Position numbers and translations under genes: made by a program. 64,000 nucleotides of DNA from Parabacteroides chinchillae (GTDB lineage: Bacteria > Bacteroidota > Bacteroidia > Bacteroidales > Tannerellaceae), in the NCBI RefSeq assembly GCF_900108035.1, contig NZ_FNVS01000005.1:1-64000 (forward strand), written 5' to 3'. The notes beneath the pieces were generated by a model. The model had not been told where the DNA came from and searched no databases. It saw only the letters and a list, made by a program, of their open reading frames with translations. Positions 9,501-18,149 of the stretch are shown here, piece by piece. Numbering within the stretch: position 1 is the stretch's first letter; the number at the start of each line of letters is the position of its first letter.

Positions 9501-9575
9501 AGCATATGTACCAGTAGCAAAAATAAAAGGAGCGATTAAAATTAATTTTGCTATTCGTTTTTTTTCGTTGTGCAT
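6561..9575 (-). CDS. SusC/RagA-family TonB-dependent outer-membrane transporter
   Basis: About 1004 aa from the ATG at 9575 (MHNEKKRIAKL), which gives a normal signal peptide ending near TYAADG. An upstream in-frame ATG at 9617 would add 14 residues and spoil the signal. Domains in order: carboxypeptidase-regulatory-like domain (about 50-120, ITGTVVDKSGEPVIGANV), TonB box DEVVVVGYG, plug domain (SLRGAN, IYGTRGTNGVI), and a 22-strand barrel ending YTLGVSVKF. It imports an oligosaccharide with SusD. A long leader (about 290 nt) separates it from the predicted promoter at 9872-9879. Confidence 0.95.
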   Translation of the reverse strand: MHNEKKRIAKLILIAPFIFATGTYAADGSNVQNEASPMITQQKTRQITGTVVDKSGEPVIGANVVVKGTTNGTVTDIDGKYALDVPDKAILQISYIGYLTQDIPVGNQNVMTIRLVDDTQSLDEVVVVGYGTQKKGEVASAISTIKSDNFVKVPTSDAAQLIRGQVAGLSIVTPDANPVGNSQISLRGANTLLQSAAPLVLIDGIPGDMNMVSPDDIEQIDVLKDGSAAAIYGTRGTNGVILITTKNAKGEMPTSVDVNAYLATQQITKKLPFFTADEYRNLVAQGKPGAQDDGSSTNWLDEVMQTPLTQIYNISLRGGTKTTNYVASFEYRGIEGIIKRTKNQMYYPRVEVTHRMFNNMLKLNASLSGYKQSYFAGSDDDNGYNKEVYRNAITYNPTTPVRGEDGKWSESPSKTDYLNPVALLEEVEGENQATNLRMFASATLTPIEGLDIKYLVSSNTYNQTRGYYETTNHIASYKNGRTGFASRGTKRKVDDLSEVTASWKKTLFKDHTFSLLGGYSWMRTNYQFYWMQNFNFPSDDYTYNGMQTGQALKDGRAAENSEQTESLLIGYFGRFNYSYKGKYMLAASVRHEGSSKFGANHKWGTFPSVSGAWSIKDEDFMEDVKPLSQLKLRAGYGVTGTAPEEAYMSLNTLDFGTYVYYNGSFIKTIRPASNANPNLRWERKKEANVGIDAGFLDDRLTATVDYYHRTTSDLLWRYQVPLPPYLYSDMTANGGSVRNQGIEVTVSALPVQTKDWQWQTSVNYSTNKSELLSLSSDMYVSNDYSDQGWLPEPMQMATHRIEVGQPIGNFYGYKSIDIDETGHWIIEGADGNPKPIADQVPDDKKVIGNGLPKHYLNWNNTVRWKNFDLNVTMRGAFGFDILNVAKLQFGAPIMLTRGNILNTSYDKVYGKTPLADDQGLQYVSYYVEKGDYWKIDNVTLGYTFNFNTWVKSLRVYGTISNLATITGYSGIDPEVSIGGLTPGVDDKSRYPAARTYTLGVSVKF

Positions 9576-9871
9576 TTTTCGGAGAGGTGGTAAACTCTCT
9601 GTACAAATTCTTTCCATACAATTGTAGTGTTTTTATTTAATACTCAGATTTAAGGAGGAGAGTCTTGTACTGATTTTAAATTAAGTAGTATGACTATTCT
9701 CTTTGATTCAAATTTTGTCACTTCCTTACTCCATAGGCTAACAAATTATAAGTTTATATTTATCTCATTTCAGATGAAGCATACATAAATATCATTTGTT
9801 CTACAGCGTCCTATTCATTATCATGAATTATGGTTTATCCACAGCAAATCTTTTATTCGTTTAGAACTTTA
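9576..9871 (-). other. Probable long 5' leader of susC
   Basis: AT-rich sequence between the predicted transcription start (about 9865) and the SusC ATG, with no supported gene. It contains only a short in-frame extension from the alternative ATG at 9617. Leaders of this size in Bacteroidales polysaccharide loci can hold post-transcriptional control sites, but no clear structure was recognised by eye. Confidence 0.4.
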
Positions 9872-9957
9872 CAAATATAGATAATAATATTCCAAACTGA
9901 TACGAACTGGTATGATTAATTTACAATGTTATACAACATAGACCAGTTCGTACCTGT
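9872..9957 (-). promoter_or_regulatory. susC promoter with GntR-type operator (copy 1)
   Basis: A minus-strand -7 box TATATTTG (9872-9879) is followed, 16 nt upstream, by half-site ACTGATACGAACTGGT (9896-9911) and an inverted partner ACCAGTTCGTACCTGT (9942-9957). The spacing between half-site starts is 46 bp. A small dyad ATGTT-N4-AACAT lies between them (9926-9939). The same module recurs before the GRE operon and the GntR gene. A plus-strand -7-like box TAATTTTG (9974-9981) sits 16 nt beyond the distal half-site, although no plus-strand gene follows. Confidence 0.75.
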
Positions 9958-10041
9958 TGAAAAGAATAAATTATAATTTTGTAGACTAAAAAGGAAGTTT
10001 TATTTTTTCAAAAATTCCACAAAGAAAGGTTAACACTTGAT

Positions 10042-10491
10042 TTACAACATATCTTGCACTTTATATACAAATTCCATCCATACCCAATAACGAATGGCTT
10101 TTCCTAAAAACATGGAGATAGCAACAATCCATATATTTGCCCGAAGAAATCCTAAAGCTACTGCAATAAAGTCTCCTATCCCAGGAAGGAAAACAAAAAA
10201 CCCCATCCAAGAGCCTTTATCTTTTATCCAATTTTGCACTTTTTCAAGTTTCGAGGGATCCAACTTCAAATACTTTTCAATCCACTCTACCTTACCGAGC
10301 ATACCCAGCCAATAGCAGCTCATACCTCCCAGGAAATTTCCTAAAGTAGCAGCAACCATACAAGGCCAGTATGCGGCTCCGGCAAGCAATACTCCCGTCA
10401 GAACAACCTCACTGCTAAAAGGCAATATAGTTGCAGCTAAAAACGAAGCTACAAATACGCCGATATATCCATATTCTATAAGAAATTCCAT
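10042..10491 (-). CDS. YqaA/DedA-like (VTT domain) inner-membrane protein
   Basis: 149 aa with four to five hydrophobic helices. It shows the VTT/SNARE-associated pattern: FSSEVVLTG near the N-terminus, then GNFLGGMSCYWLG, and FLPGIGDFIAVALGFLR. Members of this family are implicated in lipid flipping or membrane homeostasis. Its start overlaps the upstream membrane-protein gene by 16 nt, indicating co-translation. Confidence 0.85.
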   Translation of the reverse strand: MEFLIEYGYIGVFVASFLAATILPFSSEVVLTGVLLAGAAYWPCMVAATLGNFLGGMSCYWLGMLGKVEWIEKYLKLDPSKLEKVQNWIKDKGSWMGFFVFLPGIGDFIAVALGFLRANIWIVAISMFLGKAIRYWVWMEFVYKVQDML

Positions 10492-11480
10492 AAGCGGATA
10501 AATAAAAGTGCAATAAACAGCAATACTGTAAAATGAAACAACCAGAATATATATTTGTTATGTACTACAGTAAAGAAATGCGCCATTAATATAGAAGAAG
10601 GAACACAGGCCATTTCCAAATATTCTTCAGATGATTGTTCATATATAAAAAACAAGACAAATGACCATATAGCCAAAACAATAACAAAAGACAAAAACTG
10701 CCGCGTACGTAAATTATCTTCATACTCATGCGCTAGGATGTTAATGGAAGCAATAATTGTTATCAATGCCACATAGATAAGGCCTATCCAATCTATAAAA
10801 GTTCCTTTTATCTGCAAGAAATGTATTTTAAACAATGAAGTAAAAGGAATAATAAATGGTGAAAAATCTTTTTGCCAGACACACCATCCCAAAACAAACC
10901 AATAAACAGTACTAACTCCTAAAAAGGATGCCATAAACGTACGGACATTCAACGAACGAAACCGATACATCCCATACCAGAATAATGGCAGAAACCATAA
11001 TATGTGTATCCAAAGCAGACTACCTACTCCGATTAACAGAGCGGCATTGTATGCTTTATCCATTGATTCCGGATTATGATAGGATGTGAACAATTGATAA
11101 ACAGCAAAAATCAGGCAAAAGACTCCTAAAGAAGTAGATTTAAGAGGGAAAAAGTCCGGGTTTGTACTAATAAGCAAAATAAAAAAAAGAAACGGGAGCA
11201 ACGTCTTTTCCCTGATAAGCATAAGAGCATAATTAGCTCTATGTAAAAGAAACGCACCTCCAATCATTAACGCCATACCGATTACATAGGTAAATGCCTT
11301 ATTAGGCAAAAGCTGGCAAATAGCATTCCAGAGAGGAGGAGCAGCTACCTCGCCATATACAGGATAGCCTATTGAATAAACATAGCTCACTATCCAACTG
11401 GCTATACATGCAATAAATGCATATAAATAGGCAGTTGGAGTAGCAATTGTATATTTACGATATTGTGACGTTCCTCTCAT
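10476..11480 (-). CDS. Polytopic membrane protein, DUF6427-like
   Basis: 334 aa with about nine to ten hydrophobic helices and few charged residues. The length and the pattern SLLWIHILWFLPLFWYGMYR resemble the Bacteroidetes DUF6427 family; this is recognised only loosely. Role unknown. It starts 29 nt after purD and overlaps yqaA, so it is probably expressed with them. Confidence 0.6.
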   Translation of the reverse strand: MRGTSQYRKYTIATPTAYLYAFIACIASWIVSYVYSIGYPVYGEVAAPPLWNAICQLLPNKAFTYVIGMALMIGGAFLLHRANYALMLIREKTLLPFLFFILLISTNPDFFPLKSTSLGVFCLIFAVYQLFTSYHNPESMDKAYNAALLIGVGSLLWIHILWFLPLFWYGMYRFRSLNVRTFMASFLGVSTVYWFVLGWCVWQKDFSPFIIPFTSLFKIHFLQIKGTFIDWIGLIYVALITIIASINILAHEYEDNLRTRQFLSFVIVLAIWSFVLFFIYEQSSEEYLEMACVPSSILMAHFFTVVHNKYIFWLFHFTVLLFIALLFIRLWNFL

Positions 11481-11509
11481 TTATACAGTATACAGAACTT
11501 CCGCCAATT

Positions 11510-12781
11510 CTATAAGTCAAAACCAATATCACTCCGGAAATATTTCTTTTCGAAGTTTATTGCTTTTGCACCTGCAAACGACCTATTTAAAGCATCCGCT
11601 TTATCTTTACCATACGAACTAACTGCAATAACACGGCCTCCGTTTGTCAGAATCTGTTCTCCGGAAACTTTTGTGCCGGCATGGAAAATTATATTTTCCG
11701 ACGATACTTTATCCAGTCCGGAAATAACTTTATCCTTTTCATAAGTTTCAGGATAGCCCCCGCTGACAAGCATCACAGTCACGGCTGCACGAGGGTCGTG
11801 TACTAATGTGCGCTTTGCTAAATTTCCTTCGGCAATGCCTTCCAACAACTCAACCAGATCGCTCTGAATACGAAGCATTACTACTTCTGTCTCAGGATCA
11901 CCCATACGGCAATTATATTCTATTACCATCGGTTCGTTCTTTACGTTGATAAGCCCTAAAAAGATAAAACCTTTATAATCGATCTTTTCAGCCTTCAGCC
12001 CTTCGATAGTAGGACGGATAATACGTTCGTCCACCTTTGCCATAAATACTTCATCTGCAAAAGGAACCGGAGAAACAGCTCCCATACCACCCGTATTCAA
12101 ACCTGTATTGCCTTCTCCTATACGCTTATAATCTTTAGCAACCGGCAGGATTTTATAACCGTTGCCATCTGTCATTACAAAAACAGAACATTCTATCCCA
12201 TCTAAAAACTCTTCAATAACGACAGTCTTACTGGCATCACCAAACATACCGCCCAGCATATCGCCCAACTCTTTCTTTGCTTCATCCAGACTATCGATAA
12301 TCAAAACCCCTTTTCCTGCTGCCAAACCATCAGCTTTTAATACATAAGGAGCAGACAACGATTCAAGGAATGTATATCCTTCCTGCAGATTTTCAGCAGA
12401 AATACTTTTATAGCGAGCTGTCGGGATATGATGACGCATCATAAAAGATTTGGCAAAGTCTTTGCTTCCCTCCAACTGGGCACCTTCTTTACTTGGTCCG
12501 ATCACAGGAATAGTAGCCAAGGCAGAATCTTTTTTAAAGAAATCGTATACACCTTTTACCAGAGGATCTTCCGGGCCAACAACAACCATATGAATATCAT
12601 TTGCCAAAACAAATTCTTTAATAGCAGAGAAGTCATCGGCCTTCATATTTACATTCGTACCAATAGAAGCTGTACCGGCATTACCGGGAGCAATATATAA
12701 CTTATCCGTTTTCGGACTTTGTGCAATCTTCCAGGCTATTGCATGTTCGCGGCCGCCGGAGCCCAATAATAAAATGTTCAT
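11510..12781 (-). CDS. purD: Phosphoribosylamine-glycine ligase (GAR synthetase)
   Basis: 423 aa from ATG 12781 ([14 protein letters not shown]), the family's normal start; an upstream ATG at 12814 adds an unlikely tail. ATP-grasp enzyme that joins glycine to 5-phosphoribosylamine in purine synthesis. Visible motifs: [45 protein letters not shown] and the metal-binding [12 protein letters not shown]. It lies in a minus-strand run with a DPP-IV peptidase upstream and two membrane-protein genes downstream. Confidence 0.97.
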   Translation of the reverse strand: MNILLLGSGGREHAIAWKIAQSPKTDKLYIAPGNAGTASIGTNVNMKADDFSAIKEFVLANDIHMVVVGPEDPLVKGVYDFFKKDSALATIPVIGPSKEGAQLEGSKDFAKSFMMRHHIPTARYKSISAENLQEGYTFLESLSAPYVLKADGLAAGKGVLIIDSLDEAKKELGDMLGGMFGDASKTVVIEEFLDGIECSVFVMTDGNGYKILPVAKDYKRIGEGNTGLNTGGMGAVSPVPFADEVFMAKVDERIIRPTIEGLKAEKIDYKGFIFLGLINVKNEPMVIEYNCRMGDPETEVVMLRIQSDLVELLEGIAEGNLAKRTLVHDPRAAVTVMLVSGGYPETYEKDKVISGLDKVSSENIIFHAGTKVSGEQILTNGGRVIAVSSYGKDKADALNRSFAGAKAINFEKKYFRSDIGFDL

Positions 12782-12844
12782 ATATCCTTTCTTAGCTTTA
12801 ATAAATTGGGGCAAATGTACAAAATCTATTTTGAATACCCTCTG

Positions 12845-13022
12845 TTACCGGATAATAAGGTCGGTTGTTACTGTCCGTTTCAGCGGTATCCACAGGATTA
12901 ATTTGTCGCCGTAGTCTTCCAGGCTCTGATCTGTCATCCAGATATTGTTTTCGCTCACAATTGCCGGGATATATCCTGCACCTTTCCAAAAGATATACTT
13001 GATCGGTTTATCAGGGAGCAGT
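12845..13022 (-). pseudogene. Orphan open fragment between the DPP-IV gene and purD
   Basis: The minus strand is open for about 58 codons without a plausible start. It reads DKPIKYIFWKGAGYIP, then SENNIWMTDQSLEDYG, and ends TTDLIIR-stop. Its composition is protein-like, and the WKG-GYIP ... ENNIWMTDQ pattern recalls large exported Bacteroidetes proteins; I cannot name the family with certainty. Position and lack of a start suggest a leftover of a deleted gene. Confidence 0.35.
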
Positions 13023-13028
13023 TGCAGA

Positions 13029-15227
13029 CTATTTCTTCAGATAGTCATCGAAATACCGCGTGATTTTCTCATAAAGATGCGGACGGTCTTTTCCGGTTAC
13101 ATTATGAACATGGCGCGGATAAACAAAATAATCAGGATAAGTATCTGCATCCACACATGCCTTCAAGAAACCTAAACTATGCTGCCAGACAACTACCGGA
13201 TCAATATCACCATGTATCAGCAACAAATGCCCTTTCAGATTTCCTGCTTTCAGTTTCAGATTGGCATTCTTATATCCTTCCGGATTATCCTGCGGACGAT
13301 CCATATAGCGTTCACCGTACATAATTTCGTAATTGCTCCAATCGATCACCGGACCACCTGCTACTGCTACTTTAAACACGTCTGGATATGTCAGGATCAG
13401 GTTTGTCGTCATAAAACCACCATAGCTCCAGCCATGCACACCAATACGGTCAGAATCTACGTAAGACAGACTTTTCAGGAAATCCACACCTTTCATTTGA
13501 TCTGCCATTTCATTCACTCCTAAATTACGATGGATCACACTTTCAAATACATGTCCACGATTAGCAGAACCCCGGCTATCCAATGTAAAAACCACATATC
13601 CGCGTTGTGCCATATATATATCCCAACCACGCACACCATTCATCCATTCCCCTGTTACCAGCTGTGTGTGCGGACCACCATATACATATATAATAGTAGG
13701 ATATTTCTTTGTCCTATCAAGACCTAACGGTTTTACTAACCGATAATTCAAATCCGTAATCCCGTCATCAGCTTTAATTATACCTGTTTCAATCTCCGGC
13801 ATTGCATATCCTTCATACGGATTCTTTGCTGACAACAACGTTTTAACAGATTGTCCGTCCTTCGTCCTGATAACATCTATGTCACGGGGAACAGACGGGG
13901 AAGAATTACGATCTATTGCATACAAACCGGAAAGGCTGACAGACACGTTATGCACACCTTTCTTTATATTCAGACAGGTCCGTTTGCTATTCTTCAAATT
14001 TACTTTCCAAGCATACACCTCCATCGGGGTCCCGTAACTGAAAGAACTTAACGGGTGCGGAGCTGTTGCGGAAATAAAGATATTTTCTCCTTTTTGATCG
14101 AAACCAAGTATATCCAAAACCACCCATTCACCAGAAGTCAGTTGTTTTAGTTGTTTGCCAGTGGTGTCGTATAAGTAAAGATGGTTATATCCGTCTCGCT
14201 CACTTTGCCAAATAAACTTGCCCGGATCATTTGGCAAGAAAAGAACCGGATGCAAAGGATCAACATAACGTTCATCCTTTTCCGTAAATAACTCAGCTTC
14301 TTTTTCTCCGGTCAGAGCCGAATAGCGGACTAATTGCATATCGTTTTGATCACGATTCAATTCGGCAATATAAATACTCTTTTCATCCGGACTCCAAGCT
14401 ATATTTGTAAGATATTTTTCTTTGGGTAACCCCGTCTTAAGCCATATTGTATTTCCTGTAGACAAATTATAAACGCCCACTGTTACCTCATGGCTTTTCA
14501 TACCTGCCATCGGATATTTATGCGGTTCAACCACTGCACAACGGGCATCAATATTAACAAAAGGATAATCGGTAACCATACTTTCGTCCATCCGGTAAAA
14601 AGCCAGTGCAGAACCTTTAGGAGACCAAAATGTCCCTTTCACAATACCGAATTCATTCTGATGTACCGACTTACCACAAACAACTCCATCCTGTGTTTCA
14701 CATGTAACAACACTTACTTCATTATCGGGAGAAAGGATACGAAGATTATTTCCTTCCGTAAAAGCAAGATAACCATTAGCCGGACAAAAGTCATAATTCG
14801 CTCCATCCTTAGGCAAACGATAGTCTGCAACTATTTTATTCTCTTTAAAGTTATAACAAATCCGATGTCCTTTACTTTCAAAAGAAACAACCGGCTCTCC
14901 GGCATAAGGCAAAGATAACACGGGTAAATTTCCTGTTGTTTGCAAACCTGCTGCAACCAAGGCGTTATTCAACTGTTCACGTGTAAGCACTACCTTTTCT
15001 GTATTACCAGGAACAGTTCCCAGCAAACTATCACCTTTGGCATATATATACATATCACCACACCACTGCAACTGTTCCAGGTTTCGGGGAACAAAACGAT
15101 TATACGTCTTTCCTCCTGGAATCAGATCATGTAAGGTAAGAGTATCTTTATTTTGAGCTATAAGCGACATAGATACAGAAACGATCAGCAGACAGACCAG
15201 CCTTATTCTTTTAATCATCGAAATCAT
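13029..15227 (-). CDS. Dipeptidyl-peptidase IV (S9 family), exported
   Basis: About 732 aa from ATG 15227, chosen because GGGGAGG lies 5 nt upstream and a signal peptide (KRIRLVCLLIVSVSMSLIAQ) follows. An N-terminal beta-propeller DPPIV_N region covers roughly residues 60-460. The alpha/beta-hydrolase domain carries the nucleophile motif GWSYGGFMT, the acid HGDIDPVV and the His motif RHVHN. It probably releases X-Pro dipeptides in the periplasm. The start overlaps the upstream methyltransferase gene by 17 nt. Confidence 0.92.
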   Translation of the reverse strand: MISMIKRIRLVCLLIVSVSMSLIAQNKDTLTLHDLIPGGKTYNRFVPRNLEQLQWCGDMYIYAKGDSLLGTVPGNTEKVVLTREQLNNALVAAGLQTTGNLPVLSLPYAGEPVVSFESKGHRICYNFKENKIVADYRLPKDGANYDFCPANGYLAFTEGNNLRILSPDNEVSVVTCETQDGVVCGKSVHQNEFGIVKGTFWSPKGSALAFYRMDESMVTDYPFVNIDARCAVVEPHKYPMAGMKSHEVTVGVYNLSTGNTIWLKTGLPKEKYLTNIAWSPDEKSIYIAELNRDQNDMQLVRYSALTGEKEAELFTEKDERYVDPLHPVLFLPNDPGKFIWQSERDGYNHLYLYDTTGKQLKQLTSGEWVVLDILGFDQKGENIFISATAPHPLSSFSYGTPMEVYAWKVNLKNSKRTCLNIKKGVHNVSVSLSGLYAIDRNSSPSVPRDIDVIRTKDGQSVKTLLSAKNPYEGYAMPEIETGIIKADDGITDLNYRLVKPLGLDRTKKYPTIIYVYGGPHTQLVTGEWMNGVRGWDIYMAQRGYVVFTLDSRGSANRGHVFESVIHRNLGVNEMADQMKGVDFLKSLSYVDSDRIGVHGWSYGGFMTTNLILTYPDVFKVAVAGGPVIDWSNYEIMYGERYMDRPQDNPEGYKNANLKLKAGNLKGHLLLIHGDIDPVVVWQHSLGFLKACVDADTYPDYFVYPRHVHNVTGKDRPHLYEKITRYFDDYLKK

Positions 15228-16647
15228 TCTTTCCTCCCCTTCTAAAAGGTTTTTTAAATGAACGTTTATCATCACGACGCCGACCTTCATCACGATAACG
15301 CATTTTTCCAACCTTTTTACCCGGGATAAAATTAGAACGTTCTTCATCATTCTCACCATGAGCTGCTGCAAAACGGCGATCCGGACGATCCATGCGTGCA
15401 GTACGGAAATTTGTATTTTTAACCGTTTTCGAACCATCAGAACGCTTCACTACGGGAGAACGGCCGGAACGATCTTCATCTTTTCCTTCATTCAAAGCTT
15501 TCTTATAGTCTTTATTCTTTCCATCAAACATTTCATAGCAACGATATTCACATTCCAATGAGCCATTCATCAACTTCATCTTTTCACTCGGACGAAGTCC
15601 TATCTTATCAAAACATTCGTCTTTATAGCTCAAGATCCATGCCTGATAACCTGTAAATACATGCTTCAAACGTTCACCTATCATATTGTATAATCCCAGT
15701 AGGTCACGAGACGAAATACGTTCTCCATAAGGAGGGTTCATAACCAGTATACCAGGCTGTGGTGCTTCATTATATTGCTGTAAAGGCACTACTTTCAGAT
15801 CAATATATTTTACTAATCCCGCACTCCGGATATTTTCCAAAGCAATATCTATAGCTGCTTGCGAAATATCGGAACCGTAACACTTAAACGTGAATTCCCT
15901 CTCTTTACTTTCATCATTATAAATACGATCAAATAACTCCTGGTCAAAATCGATCCATTTCTCAAAAGCAAATTCCTTACGATGAATACCTGGTGCAATA
16001 TTAAGAGCAATCATGGCAGCCTCTATCAGCAGCGTACCCGATCCACACATCGGATCAACAAAATTAGATTCTCCTTTCCAACCTGTTTTCATAATCATAC
16101 CGGCAGCAAGCACTTCATTCAGCGGAGCTTCTGTTTGATCCACACGGTAACCGCGTTTATGCAAACTTTCGCCCGAGCTATCAATAGAGAGCGTACAATC
16201 ATTATGCGAGATATGAATATTAATATATAAATCAGGATTATTCACACGGACAGAAGGACGCTTCTGCATCTTTTCCATAAAATAATCGACAATAGCATCC
16301 TTCGTGCGATATGCAACAAATTTAGAATGGTTAAAATCTTCGGAATAAATCACAGAATCTATTGCAAACGTCTTGTCTAACGACAAATATTTTTCCCATT
16401 CTACTTTCTTTACTTCATTATATACGGTATCTGCATCTTTGGCTTTGAAGTGATAGATCGGTTTTAGGATACGAAGTGCCGTACGACAACAAAAGTTTGC
16501 CTTATAAAGCAACTCTTTATCTCCTGTAAAAGAAACCATACGACGACCTATTTGCAAATCGTTGGCACCCAAGGCTAATAACTCACCGGCCAAAATATCT
16601 TCTAACCCATAAAGGGTTTTGGCCACCATTTCAAATGTCTCGTTCAT
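15211..16647 (-). CDS. rlmL: THUMP-domain 23S rRNA guanine methyltransferase (RlmL-type)
   Basis: 478 aa. An N-terminal THUMP/RNA-binding part (about 1-160) is followed by an UPF0020-type Rossmann methyltransferase with the SAM motif DPMCGSGTLLIEAA and the catalytic NPPYGER, matching the RlmL N-terminal half that makes m2G2445. The last 90 residues are an extremely basic, low-complexity tail (RSGRS, RRRDDKRSFKKPFRRGG), probably for RNA binding. The E. coli-like RlmK half is absent. Confidence 0.87.
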   Translation of the reverse strand: MNETFEMVAKTLYGLEDILAGELLALGANDLQIGRRMVSFTGDKELLYKANFCCRTALRILKPIYHFKAKDADTVYNEVKKVEWEKYLSLDKTFAIDSVIYSEDFNHSKFVAYRTKDAIVDYFMEKMQKRPSVRVNNPDLYINIHISHNDCTLSIDSSGESLHKRGYRVDQTEAPLNEVLAAGMIMKTGWKGESNFVDPMCGSGTLLIEAAMIALNIAPGIHRKEFAFEKWIDFDQELFDRIYNDESKEREFTFKCYGSDISQAAIDIALENIRSAGLVKYIDLKVVPLQQYNEAPQPGILVMNPPYGERISSRDLLGLYNMIGERLKHVFTGYQAWILSYKDECFDKIGLRPSEKMKLMNGSLECEYRCYEMFDGKNKDYKKALNEGKDEDRSGRSPVVKRSDGSKTVKNTNFRTARMDRPDRRFAAAHGENDEERSNFIPGKKVGKMRYRDEGRRRDDKRSFKKPFRRGGKNDFDD

Positions 16648-16734
16648 TTCAATTGAAAGTTGAAAACAGATTCACAAATCTGCATTTTGATTATTTATAT
16701 TGTTTTTAAATTCATCCATCCAAATCAACAGCCA

Positions 16735-17628
16735 TTAACCAACGATCTGCTGCACTATCGCTCCGGCCGGAACATCTTCCGATATCCATACGTTACCGCA
16801 TATTGTAGCGCCCTTGCCAATTCGTATCTTGCCAATTAATGTTGCATTCGAATAAATAGTAACATGATCTTCCAATACCGGATGGCGTGCCACACCTCGT
16901 ATTGCATTGCCATTCTCATCCGGAGGCAATTTTTCTCCTGCCAGACTGACACCCTGAAATATACGAACAAAGTTCCCTATCACACTTGTCTCGCCAATCA
17001 CTGTACCTGTTCCATGGTCTATTGAAAAATGATGGCCGATCCGTGCTCCGGGATGGATATCTATTCCTGTCTCAGAATGAGCCATCTCTGCAATGATTCG
17101 TGGAATATAAGGAACATTCTGTTTGTAAAGCTGATGAGCAATACGATAATTGACTATTGCCCTAAAACCGGGATAACAAAATATAACTTCACCCGGATTT
17201 TGCGCAGCAGGATCACCATTAAAAGTAGCTTCTATGTCTGTTGCCAAAACAGCCCGTATTTCAGGAAGATTAGAAATAAATTCTTCAGAATGCTTTTCCG
17301 CAATCCGAAACACTTTTTCCTCCGGACAAGTAACACAAGAAGCATCTGCGAAACAAAGTCCGGCATAGATTTGGCGCGAAAGTAAAGCGTGAAGTGTTTC
17401 CACATTCACACCCGTATGAAAACGAATGGTTTGTTTGTTAATACGTGCATTTCCATAATATCCGGGAAATAAAACAGACCGGCACAAATCTACGATTTCC
17501 TTCAAAACCTCAGCCGAAGGAAGCGCCTCTTCATCCCGGTAAGCATGAAACAATTGCTTGTACGATGCCTCATCCGATAGTTTATCCACCGTGTCACCCA
17601 GTACTTTGCTATGCTCCTGCAAATTCAT
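16735..17628 (-). CDS. cysE: Serine O-acetyltransferase
   Basis: 297 aa. A helical N-terminal domain (1-165) is followed by left-handed beta-helix hexapeptide repeats: GIDIHPGARIG, FSIDHGTGTVIGETSVIG and the catalytic-region FQGVSLAGE. It acetylates serine with acetyl-CoA in the first step of cysteine synthesis. The length matches the longer EpsC-like SAT of Bacteroidetes. It stands alone, with AT-rich intergenic sequence on either side. Confidence 0.93.
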   Translation of the reverse strand: MNLQEHSKVLGDTVDKLSDEASYKQLFHAYRDEEALPSAEVLKEIVDLCRSVLFPGYYGNARINKQTIRFHTGVNVETLHALLSRQIYAGLCFADASCVTCPEEKVFRIAEKHSEEFISNLPEIRAVLATDIEATFNGDPAAQNPGEVIFCYPGFRAIVNYRIAHQLYKQNVPYIPRIIAEMAHSETGIDIHPGARIGHHFSIDHGTGTVIGETSVIGNFVRIFQGVSLAGEKLPPDENGNAIRGVARHPVLEDHVTIYSNATLIGKIRIGKGATICGNVWISEDVPAGAIVQQIVG

Positions 17629-17678
17629 TGTTTCTCAGAATATTCTTTATGCTTCGCAAAGATAACTTATTTTTCAAT

Positions 17679-18128
17679 TCAATAATTCAAGACTACCCTA
17701 AATTGCAATTCCCCCGGCGGTACATTAACTGCAAAATCACTATATGTTACATAGAAAGCAATTGACCCCGGCATAAAATCGAAGTTAATAATTTCAGACC
17801 ATCTTGCATCCTCTGTATTTTCCAAAGGTAATGTATATGGTAATGGGGTTTGCACTTCATTATTTTGTCCCGGATTCTGGATCAGATAAGCAAATACATT
17901 TCCGTCCACATAAAGATCGTTTGTAAGCTCCTTTATCGGAACTTCACACATATAATACGGATTACGCCCATCAGGATCAGAATACATCTTCCAATCTTTC
18001 TCACGTATTGTATATGTATCTACAAACCAGTACATACCAGAACCATCCTGCCCCGGAGGGCCAGCCGGACCTTCACAAGCCGTAAAGGCAAGCAAGATCA
18101 TAAAAAAAAGTAAAAAATTTTTCTTCAT
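17679..18128 (-). CDS. Small lipoprotein with collagen-like GPAGPPG start
   Basis: 149 aa. A signal with lipobox LAFTAC (Cys18) is followed at once by EGPAGPPGQDGSG, a short Gly-X-Y stretch common in Bacteroidetes lipoproteins. The remainder (TYTIREKDWKMY ... FRVVLNY) is beta-rich and of unknown function. It starts 21 nt after the PNPOx-like gene stop, so the two may be transcribed together. Confidence 0.75.
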   Translation of the reverse strand: MKKNFLLFFMILLAFTACEGPAGPPGQDGSGMYWFVDTYTIREKDWKMYSDPDGRNPYYMCEVPIKELTNDLYVDGNVFAYLIQNPGQNNEVQTPLPYTLPLENTEDARWSEIINFDFMPGSIAFYVTYSDFAVNVPPGELQFRVVLNY

Positions 18129-18149
18129 TATTATCTCTATTTTTATAGT

